The notes: generated by a model not told the origin, from the letters alone. 64,000 nt of DNA from Actinoplanes missouriensis 431 (GCF_000284295.1 NC_017093.1:5456001-5520000), one strand, 5' to 3'; shown: positions 33,849-42,928, counted from the first letter of the stretch. Made by a program: numbers and translations.

Positions 33849-34754
33849 CTAGGGGAAGACGATCGTGTGGTTGCCGTGCCGGATCACCCGGTCCTCGGCG
33901 TGCCAGTGAACCGCCCGCGACAGCACGGCCCGCTCCACGTCCGCGCCGTGCCGCTGCAGCTCCGCGACGGTGTGCCCGTGGTTCACCCGGACCACGTCCT
34001 GCTCGATGATCGGGCCCTCGTCCAGGTCCTCGGTCACGTAGTGGGCGGTCGCGCCGACCAGCTTCACGCCGCGCTGCTTCGCCTTCGCGTACGGCCCGGC
34101 CCCGATGAACGCCGGCAGGAAGCTGTGATGGATGTTGATGATCGGCACACCGGCCCGCTCGATGAAGTCCCCGGAGAGGATCTGCATGTAGCGGGCCAGG
34201 ATGATGAAGTCCACGTTCCCGGCGAGCAGCCGCAGGTGCTGCGCCTCGGCGGCCGACTTGTCCGGCCCCTGCGACGGCACGTGAAAGAACGGGATGCCGA
34301 ACGAGCGCACCTCCTCGGCCATGTCCGGGTGGTTCGAGATCACCATCGACACGTTGATCGGCAGGTCGCCCCGGCGGTGCCGCCACAGCAGGTCGAGCAG
34401 GCAGTGGCCGTCCTTGGAGGCGAAGATCGCCACCCGCTTGGGTACCGACAGATCCCGCAGCGTGTACTCCAGCTCGAACCCGTCGGCGAGCCGTTCCCGC
34501 AGGTCACGCTCGATCGCCGGGAGGGCCGCCTTCAGGCCGGGCCGGCTGAAGACGGTCCGCTGGAAGAAGGCGCCCCCGTGCGGGTTGTCCGAGTGCTGGT
34601 CGAGCTGCACGATGTTCGCCTCGTGCTTGCCGAGCACCGCGCTGATCGCCGCGACGATCCCGGTCCGGTCCCGGCCGTGCACGATCAGGACGGCCTGGTC
34701 GGCGACGGCGGGCACGGGCGTGGGCAGCGCGGGAGCGTGCTGGGTCAGAGACAC
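33849..34754 (-). CDS. purU: Formyltetrahydrofolate deformylase
   Basis: A 301-residue enzyme that hydrolyses 10-formyltetrahydrofolate to formate and tetrahydrofolate, balancing one-carbon pools. An N-terminal ACT domain (about 20-95: VLIVHGRDRTGIVAAISAVLGKHEANIVQLDQH) is followed by the formyltransferase-fold domain with INIHHSFLPAFIGA (catalytic Asn and His) and DLDEGPIIEQDVVRV (catalytic Asp). Length and motifs are complete. Single gene, convergent with the TetR gene. Confidence 0.95.
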   Translation of the reverse strand: MSLTQHAPALPTPVPAVADQAVLIVHGRDRTGIVAAISAVLGKHEANIVQLDQHSDNPHGGAFFQRTVFSRPGLKAALPAIERDLRERLADGFELEYTLRDLSVPKRVAIFASKDGHCLLDLLWRHRRGDLPINVSMVISNHPDMAEEVRSFGIPFFHVPSQGPDKSAAEAQHLRLLAGNVDFIILARYMQILSGDFIERAGVPIINIHHSFLPAFIGAGPYAKAKQRGVKLVGATAHYVTEDLDEGPIIEQDVVRVNHGHTVAELQRHGADVERAVLSRAVHWHAEDRVIRHGNHTIVFP

Positions 34755-34839
34755 GATCGTCAGGTCCTTCCGGTGTTTCCTGGGTCGGACAAGATCGTGC
34801 CCGGTGGCCGCGGGCGGGCGACGGCGGGGTGCCCGCGTC

Positions 34840-36612
34840 TCAGAACGACGGCAGCCGCACGGTGAACGTGGTGCCCAGTCCCGGGGTGCTCTCCACCGAG
34901 AGCGTGCCGCCCTGGTCGGCGACGATGCGGTGGGCGATCGTCAGGCCGAGCCCGGAGCCGCCGGTCGCGCGCTGCCGGGCCGGGTCGGCCCGCCAGAAAC
35001 GGTCGAAGACGCGGGCGACCTCCGCCGGACTCATGCCGACGCCGGTGTCGCGTACCGTCAGCAGCGCGCCCTGCGCGTCGCGCCGCACCCGCATCTCCAC
35101 CCGGCCGCCGGCGTCGGTGTAGCGGATCGCGTTGCTCAGCAGGTTGCCGATCACCTGACGGGTGCGATCCGGGTCGGCGTGCACCACGACCGGCTCCGGG
35201 GCGTCCACGACGAGCTCGACGCCGGCGTTCGCGGCCACCGCCCGGTGCGCGGTCGCCGCCGCCTCGGTCAGCTCGGCGAGGTCGGCCGGCGCGGGAGCGT
35301 AATCCAGGTCGCCGGCCTCGGCGAGGGCGAGCACCTGCAGGTCGTCGAGGATGCGCCGCTGCAGCAGGGTCTCCTCGTGCAGCGAGGCGAACAGCTCGGG
35401 GCTCGGCTCGATCACCCCGTCGGCCAGGCCTTCCAGGTAGCCGCGCAGGTTGGACAGCGGGGTGCGCAGCTCGTGGGCGACGTCGGCGATCAGCCGGCGC
35501 TGGCGTTCCTCGCTGCGCTGCAACGCCTCGGCCATTGAGTTGAACGACGCGGAGAGCGCGGCCAGCTCGTCGGCGACGTTGCCGTGCGGCACCCGCACGT
35601 CCAGCCGGCCCGCGGCCAGCTGCAGCGACGCGCCGGTCAGCAGGCGCACCGGGCGGCTCACCCGGCGGGCGATCCAGGCCGTCCCGAGGGCGGCCACCAC
35701 GATCACGCCGGCCACCGCGTAACCGGCCGGCCGGCTCAGCTCGCCGATCCCCGGGCTCTCCGGGGCGCCGAAGTAGACCTCCACGGGCACCGCCGAGACC
35801 TCCAGCGCCGCCTGCGCGAACTCGTTCGCCAGGCACTCGTCGAACGCGGCCGCCGCCAGCCGGCAGCGGGACAGGTCCCGCCAGCGCTGGGCCAGCCATG
35901 CCCGGTCGCCGAGGACCTCGCCGGTCGCGGACGTGGCGCACGACGGCTCGGCGGCGAGCTGCCCGGCGTCGAGGTAGGGCGGGGTGGTCAGGGCCAGCGC
36001 CGGCGACACTGCTCCCCGATCGGCCATGCATCGCGTCGTGGTCAGGGCGGCCCGGTACTGGGCGAGCTGGTAGAGCGCCTGCGCGTCGGGCTCGCCGCGC
36101 GGGATCGGCCCGAACAGGTCGTCCGGGAGGCCGGGCATGGCCGGGGTCGCGACCGGGGCCCGCGCCCCCCTGATCTTCCGCAGGAGCGGGTCCTGCGGAC
36201 CGGCGGCGAGGGCCGCGGCCATCGACACCTGGTCGGCGGCCGCGGTGATCAGCCGGTCCAGGTCCGGCGCCGGCTCGACCTGGCGGGAGAGCAGCTGCAC
36301 CGGCCCGACCTTGCGCTTGTCCAGGACGTCCGAGTCGGCGACCACCACGAGCCGGTCCGGGGTCTCCACCCGGATGTGCAGGCCGGTCGAGGCGGAGAGC
36401 TCGCTCACCACGCCGTCGATGCCGATCCACTGGCCGTTGCGGATGCCGAACGCGCGGATCGTGTCGACGATCGCCGCCTCGTGCCGGTCGCGGGCGGCGT
36501 CGACCCGGGCCGCCTCCCGGTAGGTCAGGCTGATCGTCAGGTAGGCGGTGGCGCCGATCGCGGTGACCGCCACGACGAGGACCAGCAGGAAGATCCGGAG
36601 CCGGAAGCTCAC
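34840..36612 (-). CDS. Sensor histidine kinase with large extracytoplasmic domain
   Basis: A 590-residue kinase. TM1 (about 5-27), an extracytoplasmic sensor of about 270 residues containing several Cys (RCMADRG, EPSCAT, SRCRLAAAAFDECLAN), TM2 (about 298-318), HAMP, HisKA with phospho-acceptor DVAHELRTPLSNLRG, and HATPase with NLLSNAIRYT, DTGVGM and GGSGLGL. The cysteine-rich outer domain may form disulfides. The start overlaps the response regulator stop (36609-36612), so the two form one operon. Confidence 0.93.
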   Translation of the reverse strand: MSFRLRIFLLVLVVAVTAIGATAYLTISLTYREAARVDAARDRHEAAIVDTIRAFGIRNGQWIGIDGVVSELSASTGLHIRVETPDRLVVVADSDVLDKRKVGPVQLLSRQVEPAPDLDRLITAAADQVSMAAALAAGPQDPLLRKIRGARAPVATPAMPGLPDDLFGPIPRGEPDAQALYQLAQYRAALTTTRCMADRGAVSPALALTTPPYLDAGQLAAEPSCATSATGEVLGDRAWLAQRWRDLSRCRLAAAAFDECLANEFAQAALEVSAVPVEVYFGAPESPGIGELSRPAGYAVAGVIVVAALGTAWIARRVSRPVRLLTGASLQLAAGRLDVRVPHGNVADELAALSASFNSMAEALQRSEERQRRLIADVAHELRTPLSNLRGYLEGLADGVIEPSPELFASLHEETLLQRRILDDLQVLALAEAGDLDYAPAPADLAELTEAAATAHRAVAANAGVELVVDAPEPVVVHADPDRTRQVIGNLLSNAIRYTDAGGRVEMRVRRDAQGALLTVRDTGVGMSPAEVARVFDRFWRADPARQRATGGSGLGLTIAHRIVADQGGTLSVESTPGLGTTFTVRLPSF

Positions 36613-37313
36613 TGCTCGGCCAGCCGGTAGCCACGGCCGTAGACGGTCTGCACGTACCGGGGCTCGGCCGGGTCTTTCTCGATCTTGCGACGCAGGTTGA
36701 CCACGTGGGCGTCGACGGTCCGGTCCGACACGTCGTTCTCGAAGCCGAACGTCTTGTCCAGGATCTGCGCGCGGGTGAAGACCCGGCCGGGCTCGCGGGC
36801 GAGCAGCTCCAGGATGCCGAACTCCTTGGCGGTCAGCCGGACCCCGGCGCCGTCGACGCGGACCTCGAAGCGCGGCCCGTCCACCTCCAGACCGCCGACC
36901 CGCAGCACCTCGGCGTCGCCGCCGCCGCGGGTGCGGCGCAGCAGCGCCCGGATCCGCGCGGTCAGCTCCCGCGGGCTGACCGGCTTGCTCAGGTAGTCGT
37001 CGGCGCCGATGTCGAGCCCGAGCAGCATGTCGTTCTCCGCCGACCGGGCGGTCACCATCACGATCGCCACGTCCGACAGCGCCGCGTCCGGGTTCGCGCG
37101 CAGGATCCGGCAGACGTCCAGGCCGTCCACGAGCGGCATCATCACGTCCAGGACGATCAGGTCGGGCCGGCGCGCCCGGGCCTGCTCCAGCGCCGCCCGA
37201 CCGTCACCGACCGTGAGCACCTGGTGCCCCTCCCGCTCCAGGTAGAGACGGATCAGCTGGGCATGCTTCGGGTCGTCGTCGGCAACGAGAATGCGGGCTG
37301 TCACGGCTCGCAT
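36609..37313 (-). CDS. OmpR-family response regulator
   Basis: A 234-residue regulator: receiver domain with ADDD acidic pocket, phospho-acceptor LDVMMPLVDG, and conserved Thr/Lys (VTARS, SKPVSP), then a winged-helix DNA-binding domain (VRLTAKEFGILELLAREPGRVFTRAQ ... RTVDAHVVNLRRKIE). The ATG at 37313 is chosen, though no ribosome binding site is seen; a 16-base perfect palindrome lies 4-19 bases upstream and may be an autoregulatory site. Divergent from asparagine synthetase. Confidence 0.92.
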   Translation of the reverse strand: MRAVTARILVADDDPKHAQLIRLYLEREGHQVLTVGDGRAALEQARARRPDLIVLDVMMPLVDGLDVCRILRANPDAALSDVAIVMVTARSAENDMLLGLDIGADDYLSKPVSPRELTARIRALLRRTRGGGDAEVLRVGGLEVDGPRFEVRVDGAGVRLTAKEFGILELLAREPGRVFTRAQILDKTFGFENDVSDRTVDAHVVNLRRKIEKDPAEPRYVQTVYGRGYRLAEQ

Positions 37314-37316
37314 TGT

Positions 37317-37332
37317 GGCGCAGCGCTGCGCC
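37317..37332. promoter_or_regulatory. 16-bp perfect palindrome GGCGCAGCGCTGCGCC
   Basis: A perfect self-complementary 16-mer immediately upstream of the response-regulator start codon, in the shared promoter region with asnB. It is a candidate site for the regulator itself or a translation-blocking hairpin. Confidence 0.55.
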
Positions 37333-37359
37333 GAAGCCCAAGAAATGTCAGGTTCCGGT

Positions 37360-37419
37360 GAAGAACCGCCCGAGTTCCGGTGCGGTCGCGGATCCGCGCC
37401 GGAACCGCACAGGTTCTTC
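37360..37419. promoter_or_regulatory. Nested inverted repeats in the asnB leader
   Basis: Outer arms GAAGAACC (37360-37367) and GGTTCTTC (37412-37419) enclose GTTCCGG (37374-37380) and CCGGAAC (37399-37405), which in turn enclose the palindrome CGCGGATCCGCG (37387-37398). An alternative pairing GTGCGGT (37380-37386) with ACCGCAC (37404-37410) is mutually exclusive with the middle arm. It ends 48 bases before the asnB start. This could be an RNA switch or attenuator, or a set of operator sites. Confidence 0.55.
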
Positions 37420-37467
37420 ATCACCGCCGCCCTACGGTCGCCTCCGGAATTCATGAAGGAGGCATCC

Positions 37468-39411
37468 ATGTGTGGTCTGAGCGCTTTCGTCAGCAGCCGG
37501 CCCGATGCGGGTCCGCCGGACGCGGACACCGCTGCCGCCTTCGGCGCCGCGCTGGCGACCATGCGGCACCGCGGGCCGGACGACACCCGGATCGAGTACG
37601 GCGACGGGTACGCGTTCGGCTTCAACCGGCTCGCCATCATCGACCGGGAGCTGTCCGCCCAGCCGCTGCGCTACGCCGGCCGGTGGACCGTGGTCTTCAA
37701 CGGGGAGATCTACAACTACCGGGAGCTGCGCGCCGACCTGATCCGCTCGCACGGCGCCACCTTCGAGACCGAGGGCGACGCCGAGGTGCTCGCCGCGGCC
37801 TTCCACCACTGGGGTGAGGCCGCGCTCCCCCGGCTGCGGGGCATGTTCGCGTTCGTCGCCTACGACCACCGGACCGGCACCCTGCACGCGGCCCGGGACG
37901 CCTTCGGGATCAAGCCGCTCTACCTGCTGGAGACGGCCGACGGGCTGCACCTGGCCAGCGAGCGCAAGGCTCTCGACCCCTTCGCCGCGCCGGCCGGGGG
38001 CGCGATCGACACCGACGCGCTCGCGCACTACCTCACCTTCCAGTTCGTGCCCGACCCGCTCACCCTGCACCGGCACATCCGCCGCCTCCCGCCGGGCCAC
38101 CGGATCGTCTGGACGCCGGGCGGCGGCGTGCGCCAGCACCGCTGGTTCAAGCCGTCGCTGCGCCCGCTGCACCTGCAGCCGGAGGCGGCGTACCAGGCGA
38201 TCCAGGACGCGCTGACCGCCAGCGTGCGCCGCCACCTGCACGCCGACGTCGGCGTCGGCACGTTCCTCTCCAGCGGCGTCGACTCCTCGGCGATCGTGGC
38301 CCTCGCCGCGCGCGAGAAGCCCGACATCCACGCGTTCACCGCCGGCTTCGCGGCCGGTGGGTACAGCGAGATCGAGGTGGCCGCGGACACGGCACACCAA
38401 TTGGGGGTACGCCTGACGCCCACCGTGGTGTCCGACGAGGACGTGCTCGCCGCCCTGCCGCGGATCGTCCAGCTCCTCGACGACCCGGTCGCCGACCCGT
38501 CGCTGATCCCGCTCTACTTCCTGGCCGGGACCGCCGCCCGGCACGTCACCGTGGTCCTCTCCGGCGAGGGCTCGGACGAGCTGTTCGGCGGCTACCGGAT
38601 CTACCGGGAGCCGCTGTCGCTGGCCGGTGTCGACAAGCTGCCGCCCGGCATGAAGCGCGGCCTGCGGCACCTCGCCGACGTGCTCCCCGAGGGCGTCCGC
38701 GGGCGCTCGTTCATCGAGCGCGGGACGACCCCGATCGAGCAGCGCTACTACGGCAACGCCCGGATCTTCACGCCCGAGGAGAAGGCCCGGATCCTGCGGT
38801 ACACCGCCCAGCCCCACACCGACATCACCGCCCATCTGTACGCCGAGACCGCCGACGTGGACGACGTGGCCTCCATGCAGTACGTGGACCTGCACACCTG
38901 GCTGCCCGGCGACATCCTGGTGAAGGCCGACCGGATGTCGATGGCGCACAGCCTGGAGCTGCGGGTGCCGTTCCTGGACCAGCAGGTCTATGCGGCCGCC
39001 GCCGGCCTGCCCACCGAGCTGAAGCTGCCGGCCGGCTCGAAGTCGACCAAGCACGCGTTCCGGGAGGCGATGAAGGGGATCGTCCCGGAGTCGGTCCGGG
39101 ACCGGGCCAAGCTGGGCTTCCCCACCCCGACCCGGCTCTGGCTGAAAGGCCCGATCGGCGACTGGGCCGACTGGCTGATGTCGTCCTCGCAGGCCGGTCA
39201 CCTGATCGACCTGAACTACGCGCGCGGGCTGCTGGCCGAGCACCGGCGCGGCGAGGCGGACCGCTCCCGCAAGGTCTGGACGGTGACGATGTTCTGCCTC
39301 TGGCACGCCATCGCCGTGGAGCGGTCGATCACGGTCGAGCCGTCCCGGCCGGATATCGCGGGCGTATCGAAATCCGGATACGCCGCCGCAACAGCCGCCC
39401 TGATCCCCTAG
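37468..39411 (+). CDS. asnB: Glutamine-hydrolysing asparagine synthase
   Basis: A 647-residue class-II amidotransferase. Cys2 (MCGLSAF) is the glutaminase nucleophile; RHRGPDD, NRLAIID and FNGEIYNYRELR mark the N-terminal Ntn domain. The synthetase domain has the PP-loop LSSGVDSSAIVAL (about 270) that adenylates aspartate, then SGEGSDELFGGY and KADRMSMAHSLELRVPFLD. The start at 37468 follows GAAGGAGG at good spacing and is required for the Cys2 N-terminus. It makes asparagine, or an amide in a secondary pathway. VanZ-like gene follows five bases after the stop. Confidence 0.95.
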   Translation: MCGLSAFVSSRPDAGPPDADTAAAFGAALATMRHRGPDDTRIEYGDGYAFGFNRLAIIDRELSAQPLRYAGRWTVVFNGEIYNYRELRADLIRSHGATFETEGDAEVLAAAFHHWGEAALPRLRGMFAFVAYDHRTGTLHAARDAFGIKPLYLLETADGLHLASERKALDPFAAPAGGAIDTDALAHYLTFQFVPDPLTLHRHIRRLPPGHRIVWTPGGGVRQHRWFKPSLRPLHLQPEAAYQAIQDALTASVRRHLHADVGVGTFLSSGVDSSAIVALAAREKPDIHAFTAGFAAGGYSEIEVAADTAHQLGVRLTPTVVSDEDVLAALPRIVQLLDDPVADPSLIPLYFLAGTAARHVTVVLSGEGSDELFGGYRIYREPLSLAGVDKLPPGMKRGLRHLADVLPEGVRGRSFIERGTTPIEQRYYGNARIFTPEEKARILRYTAQPHTDITAHLYAETADVDDVASMQYVDLHTWLPGDILVKADRMSMAHSLELRVPFLDQQVYAAAAGLPTELKLPAGSKSTKHAFREAMKGIVPESVRDRAKLGFPTPTRLWLKGPIGDWADWLMSSSQAGHLIDLNYARGLLAEHRRGEADRSRKVWTVTMFCLWHAIAVERSITVEPSRPDIAGVSKSGYAAATAALIP

Positions 39412-39416
39412 GAGGC

Positions 39417-40034
39417 ATGCACAGGTTCCTGGTTGCCGGGCTGGCGCTGCCCGTGGTGGCGGCCGTCCTCTACGTTGTGCGGCGGCCGCTGCTGATGGCG
39501 GCGCCGCGCTGCCTGGCCGGGCACTGGCACGGCTGCTACGACACCGAGAACGGCGTGCTGCTGATGATGCTGGCCGGGCTGCCACTGGCCGCGCTGGCGG
39601 CGTGGGCCCTGGCCCGCCTGCGCGGCGACGGCCGGCTGTCGCTGGCCGGGGTCGGCATGGTCTACGGCACCGTGCCGCTGGTGTGGCTGACCCTGATGCC
39701 GGGGCCGGCCGCCGGGCTGGTCGACGGCCGGGTCAGCCTGGTGCCGCTGCGCGACCTGGCCACGATGGGCCCGATCGGGATCGGCGGCAACCTGCTGATC
39801 TTCGCGGCGCTGGGGTTCTTCGCCCCGATCCGGTTCGCGGCGCTGGCGTCGGCGCCGCGGATCCTCGCGCTCGGCGCGGGCTGCTCGCTGCTGGTCGAGA
39901 CCGCCCAGTACGCGCTGCGCCTGGACCGGGTCTCCTCGGTCGACGACGTGCTGGTCAACGCGGCCGGCGCGATGCTCGCCGGGCTGGCGTCACGGCGCTG
40001 GTGGCGTGGCAGCGCGCGGGTACCGTCGTACTGA
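39417..40034 (+). CDS. VanZ-family membrane protein
   Basis: A 205-residue protein with about five membrane helices and the VanZ-like core GGNLLIFAALGFFAPIR ... LVETAQYALRLDRVSSVDDVLVNAAGAMLAG, whose acidic and Asn residues are conserved in the family. VanZ lowers teicoplanin susceptibility in enterococci by an unknown mechanism. The ribosome binding site TAGGAGGC overlaps the asnB stop. Its last base overlaps the ATG of the response regulator, so asnB, vanZ-like and the two-component genes look like one operon. Confidence 0.88.
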   Translation: MHRFLVAGLALPVVAAVLYVVRRPLLMAAPRCLAGHWHGCYDTENGVLLMMLAGLPLAALAAWALARLRGDGRLSLAGVGMVYGTVPLVWLTLMPGPAAGLVDGRVSLVPLRDLATMGPIGIGGNLLIFAALGFFAPIRFAALASAPRILALGAGCSLLVETAQYALRLDRVSSVDDVLVNAAGAMLAGLASRRWWRGSARVPSY

Positions 40035-40699
40035 TGCGGGTGCTGATCGTGGAGGACGAGCCCCACCTGGCCGAGGCGGTGCGCGACGGCCTGCGGCTGG
40101 AGGCGATCGCCGCGGACATCGCCGGCGACGGCGGCACCGCGCTGGAGCTGCTCGCCGTCAACTCCTACGACCTCGCGGTGCTGGACCGCGACATCCCCGG
40201 CCCGTCCGGCGACGAGGTGGCCCGGCACATCGTGGCCGCGGGCCTCGGCATCCCGATCCTGATGCTCACCGCGGCCGGCCGGATCGACGACAAGGCCTCC
40301 GGGTTCTCCCTCGGCGCCGACGACTACCTGACCAAGCCGTTCGACATGCGCGAGCTGGTCCTGCGGCTGCGCGCGCTGGACCGCCGGCGCGGGCACGCCC
40401 GCCCGCCGGTCCGCGAGATCGCCGGCCTGCGGGTCGACCCGTTCCGCCGGGAGGTCTTCCGCGACGGCCGTTACGTCGCGCTGACCCGCAAGCAGTTCGC
40501 GGTGCTGGAGGTGCTGGTCGCCGCCGAGGGTGGCGTCGTCAGCGCCGAGGAGCTGCTGGAGCGCTCCTGGGACGAGAACGCGAACCCGCTCACCAACGCC
40601 GTGCGGATCACCGTCTCCGCGCTGCGCAAACGCCTCGGCGAGCCGTGGCTGATCGCCACCGTGCCGGGCGTCGGCTACCGGATCGACACGCATGACTAG
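40034..40699 (+). CDS. OmpR-family response regulator
   Basis: A 221-residue regulator with receiver motif VEDE (acidic pocket), LDRDIPGPSGDE (phospho-acceptor Asp in AVLDRDIPG), LTAAGR and TKPFDM, and a C-terminal winged helix (RYVALTRKQFAVLEVLVAAEGGVVSAEELLERSWDE). It pairs with the histidine kinase whose start overlaps its stop by eight bases. Position after a VanZ-like gene suggests a cell-wall stress circuit, which is inference. Confidence 0.93.
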   Translation: MRVLIVEDEPHLAEAVRDGLRLEAIAADIAGDGGTALELLAVNSYDLAVLDRDIPGPSGDEVARHIVAAGLGIPILMLTAAGRIDDKASGFSLGADDYLTKPFDMRELVLRLRALDRRRGHARPPVREIAGLRVDPFRREVFRDGRYVALTRKQFAVLEVLVAAEGGVVSAEELLERSWDENANPLTNAVRITVSALRKRLGEPWLIATVPGVGYRIDTHD

Positions 40700-41780
40700 A
40701 CGCCCCGGCCTCAGCGTCCGCCTGCGGCTCACCCTCAGCTACGCCGCGGTCATCCTGGTCACCGGCGCCCTGCTGCTCGCCGCCGTGTGGCTGTTCCTGC
40801 TGCGCTACGTCCCGGACCAGGCGCTGATCGTGCGCGCCGACACCCCGCTGCACGGCGTCTTCCCGGTCCGCTCCACCCTGCTGCGCGTGTTCGCGCCCAG
40901 GGCCGCCGCGCTGCTCGGGTTCCTGCTGGTCCTCGGCCTGCTGGCCGGCTGGTTCCTGGCCGGCCGGATGCTCGCCCCGCTGACCCGGATCGCGGACGCG
41001 GCGCGGGCCGCCGGGCAGGGCTCGCTGTCCCACCGGATCCGGATGACCGGCCGTCAGGACGAGTTCCGGGAGCTGTCCGACACCGTCGACACGATGCTCG
41101 GGCGGCTCGAGTCGCACGTCGCCGAGCAGCAGCGGTTCGCCGCGAACGCCTCGCACGAGCTGCGCACGCCGCTGGCCATCTCGCGCGCGCTGCTCGACGT
41201 GGCCCGCCGGGACCCCCGGCACGACCACGCCGAGCTCCTGGACCGCCTGCACGCCGCCAACACCCGGGCGATCGACCTCACCGAGGCGCTGCTGCTGCTC
41301 AGCCGCGGCACGGTCAGCCGGGAGCCGGTCGACCTCTCGCTGATCGCCGAGGAGGCCGCCGAGACGCTGCTCCCCCTCGCCGAGCAGCGCGGGATCACCC
41401 TGGAGGTCACCGGCGGGGTGGCTCCGGCCAGCGGCTCGGCCGAGCTGCTGCTGCGGATGGTGACGAACCTCGTCCAGAACGCGATAGTCCACAACCTCCC
41501 CGCCGGTGGCGCGGTGACCGTCCACACCGGCGACGACGCCGGCACGAGCGTGCTGCGGGTGGAGAACACCGGCAGCACGCTCGCGCCCGACCTCGTGCCG
41601 ACCCTCACCGAGCCGTTCCACCGCGGGACCGACCGGGTCCGCGGCGACGAGCACCCCGGTGTCGGCCTGGGCCTCGCCATCGTGCACAGCGTCGTCCGCG
41701 CCCACGGCGGGACCCTCGGGCTGTGCCCGCGCGCCGGCGGCGGCCTGCTGGTCACGGTCCGCCTCCCGGGTACGCCCTAG
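40692..41780 (+). CDS. Sensor histidine kinase
   Basis: A 362-residue kinase with two membrane helices (about 15-37 and 68-90) flanking a very short outer loop of about 30 residues, then HAMP, HisKA with NASHELRTPLAISRALL, and HATPase with NLVQNAIVHN, GVGLGLAIVHSVV. The tiny sensor loop is typical of intramembrane-sensing kinases that detect envelope stress. Overlaps the response regulator gene; its TAG overlaps the stop codon of the convergent DUF4142 gene. Confidence 0.93.
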   Translation: MTRRPGLSVRLRLTLSYAAVILVTGALLLAAVWLFLLRYVPDQALIVRADTPLHGVFPVRSTLLRVFAPRAAALLGFLLVLGLLAGWFLAGRMLAPLTRIADAARAAGQGSLSHRIRMTGRQDEFRELSDTVDTMLGRLESHVAEQQRFAANASHELRTPLAISRALLDVARRDPRHDHAELLDRLHAANTRAIDLTEALLLLSRGTVSREPVDLSLIAEEAAETLLPLAEQRGITLEVTGGVAPASGSAELLLRMVTNLVQNAIVHNLPAGGAVTVHTGDDAGTSVLRVENTGSTLAPDLVPTLTEPFHRGTDRVRGDEHPGVGLGLAIVHSVVRAHGGTLGLCPRAGGGLLVTVRLPGTP

Positions 41781-42346
41781 GAACGCCCACCCGGCTCGGA
41801 GTACCCGACCATGTCCGTCGCGGCGGCCACCGCGCGCAGGTGGTCGCGGTGCTTCTCGATGATCGGGACGGCGTCCTCGGCCAGGTCCCTGACGATCGGG
41901 GCGTCGCTCTCCGCGGCCGCCTTCTTGACCATCGCGAGGGACGCCCGGTGCGCGACGAGCTGGGTGGAGACGAAGTACTCGTCGAAGGTGTCGGCGCCGG
42001 CCGCCTCGTACCGCGCGGCCAGGGCCTGTTGCTCGGCGGTGGGCTTGCCGGGCAGGAAGACCCGCAGTTTACGGGCCACCCCGTAGAGCGCGGCGTCGAG
42101 CCGGATGTGGTCGCCCATGAGAACGCCGGCCAGCCCCTTCACCGCCTTGTCGGTGGTCTTGAGCCAGGCCAGGCGGCCCGCCGCGATCTCGGCGAGGTGG
42201 GCCTGGTGGGCCGCCATGAGGAACGCGGCGTCGCGCTCGGTGACGGCGGGAGCGGTGGTCGGGGCGGAGGCGGCCGGAGCGGGTGCGGCCGCGGCGAGCA
42301 GGGCCCCAGCCAGTCCGAGGCTGGTGGCGATGCGCCGAAAGAGCAT
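41777..42346 (-). CDS. Secreted DUF4142 protein
   Basis: A 189-residue protein with a signal peptide (RRIATSLGLAGALLAAAAPAPAASA, cleavage after about residue 27) and a helical bundle with conserved His (MAAHQAHLAEIAAGRLA, MGDHIRLDAAL, VAHRASLAMVKKA, EKHRDHL). This ferritin-like helical arrangement is the DUF4142 family, function unknown. Its C-terminal stop overlaps the convergent histidine kinase stop. Confidence 0.87.
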   Translation of the reverse strand: MLFRRIATSLGLAGALLAAAAPAPAASAPTTAPAVTERDAAFLMAAHQAHLAEIAAGRLAWLKTTDKAVKGLAGVLMGDHIRLDAALYGVARKLRVFLPGKPTAEQQALAARYEAAGADTFDEYFVSTQLVAHRASLAMVKKAAAESDAPIVRDLAEDAVPIIEKHRDHLRAVAAATDMVGYSEPGGRS

Positions 42347-42424
42347 GCTGTTCTCCTTACGTGAGAATTGCAGCGTATCGGCGGTAAATGAGGCAATTTA
42401 CCAGTTTCGGCGGCTTGGCCTCTG

Positions 42425-42527
42425 CGGGCCGCCGGGCCGCCGGGCCGCCGCGCCGCCGGGCCGCCGCGCCGCCACGCCGCCGGGCCGCCACGCCGCCGGG
42501 CCGCCGCGCCGCCGCGCCGCCGGGCCG
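42425..42527. repeat. GCC-rich nonamer tandem repeat
   Basis: About eleven copies of a nine-base unit GCCGCCGGG with C/A variants (GCCGCCGCG, GCCGCCACG). It lies in the gap between the DUF4142 gene and the STAS gene. Frames across it in both strands are artefacts of the composition. Confidence 0.9.
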
Positions 42528-42575
42528 AAGACCACCGGGCCGATGACTTTCCGGCGCGGCTCGGGTCGTACCGGC

Positions 42576-42869
42576 ATGGCGACGATTTTCCCCGTCGGCA
42601 CCGGGGTGGGCCGCGCCGAGATCCCGGCGCTCTGCGCCGCGCTCGCCGCGCTGCTGCACGGCCGGGAGCCGGGCGTGGTGCTCTGCGAGATGGCCGGGCC
42701 GGGACGGCCCGGCATCGCGACGGTCGAGGCCCTCGCCCGGCTGCGGCTCACCGCCCAGCGGTACGGGTGGCAGCTGCGCGTCCGTGGCATGACCACCGAG
42801 CTGCACCGGCTGATCGGCCTGCTCGGGCTGACCGCCGTCCTGCCCGCCGACGGCGACATCCACCCCTGA
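42576..42869 (+). CDS. STAS-domain protein
   Basis: A 97-residue STAS-like domain (GREPGVVLCEMAGPGRPGIATVEALARLRLTAQRYGWQLRVRGMTTELHRLIGLLGL). The site that carries the phosphorylatable Ser in anti-anti-sigma factors (Asp-Ser-Ser-Gly) reads GPGRPGI here, so it is probably not regulated by phosphorylation. An ATG 11 codons upstream (42543) is an alternative start. Single gene, with a sigma factor gene 60 bases beyond on the opposite strand. Confidence 0.75.
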   Translation: MATIFPVGTGVGRAEIPALCAALAALLHGREPGVVLCEMAGPGRPGIATVEALARLRLTAQRYGWQLRVRGMTTELHRLIGLLGLTAVLPADGDIHP

Positions 42870-42928
42870 CACGACCGGCACCACAGCGGCATCCGCGGCA
42901 AGGACCTCGACGAGGAGGCCCTCGTCAC

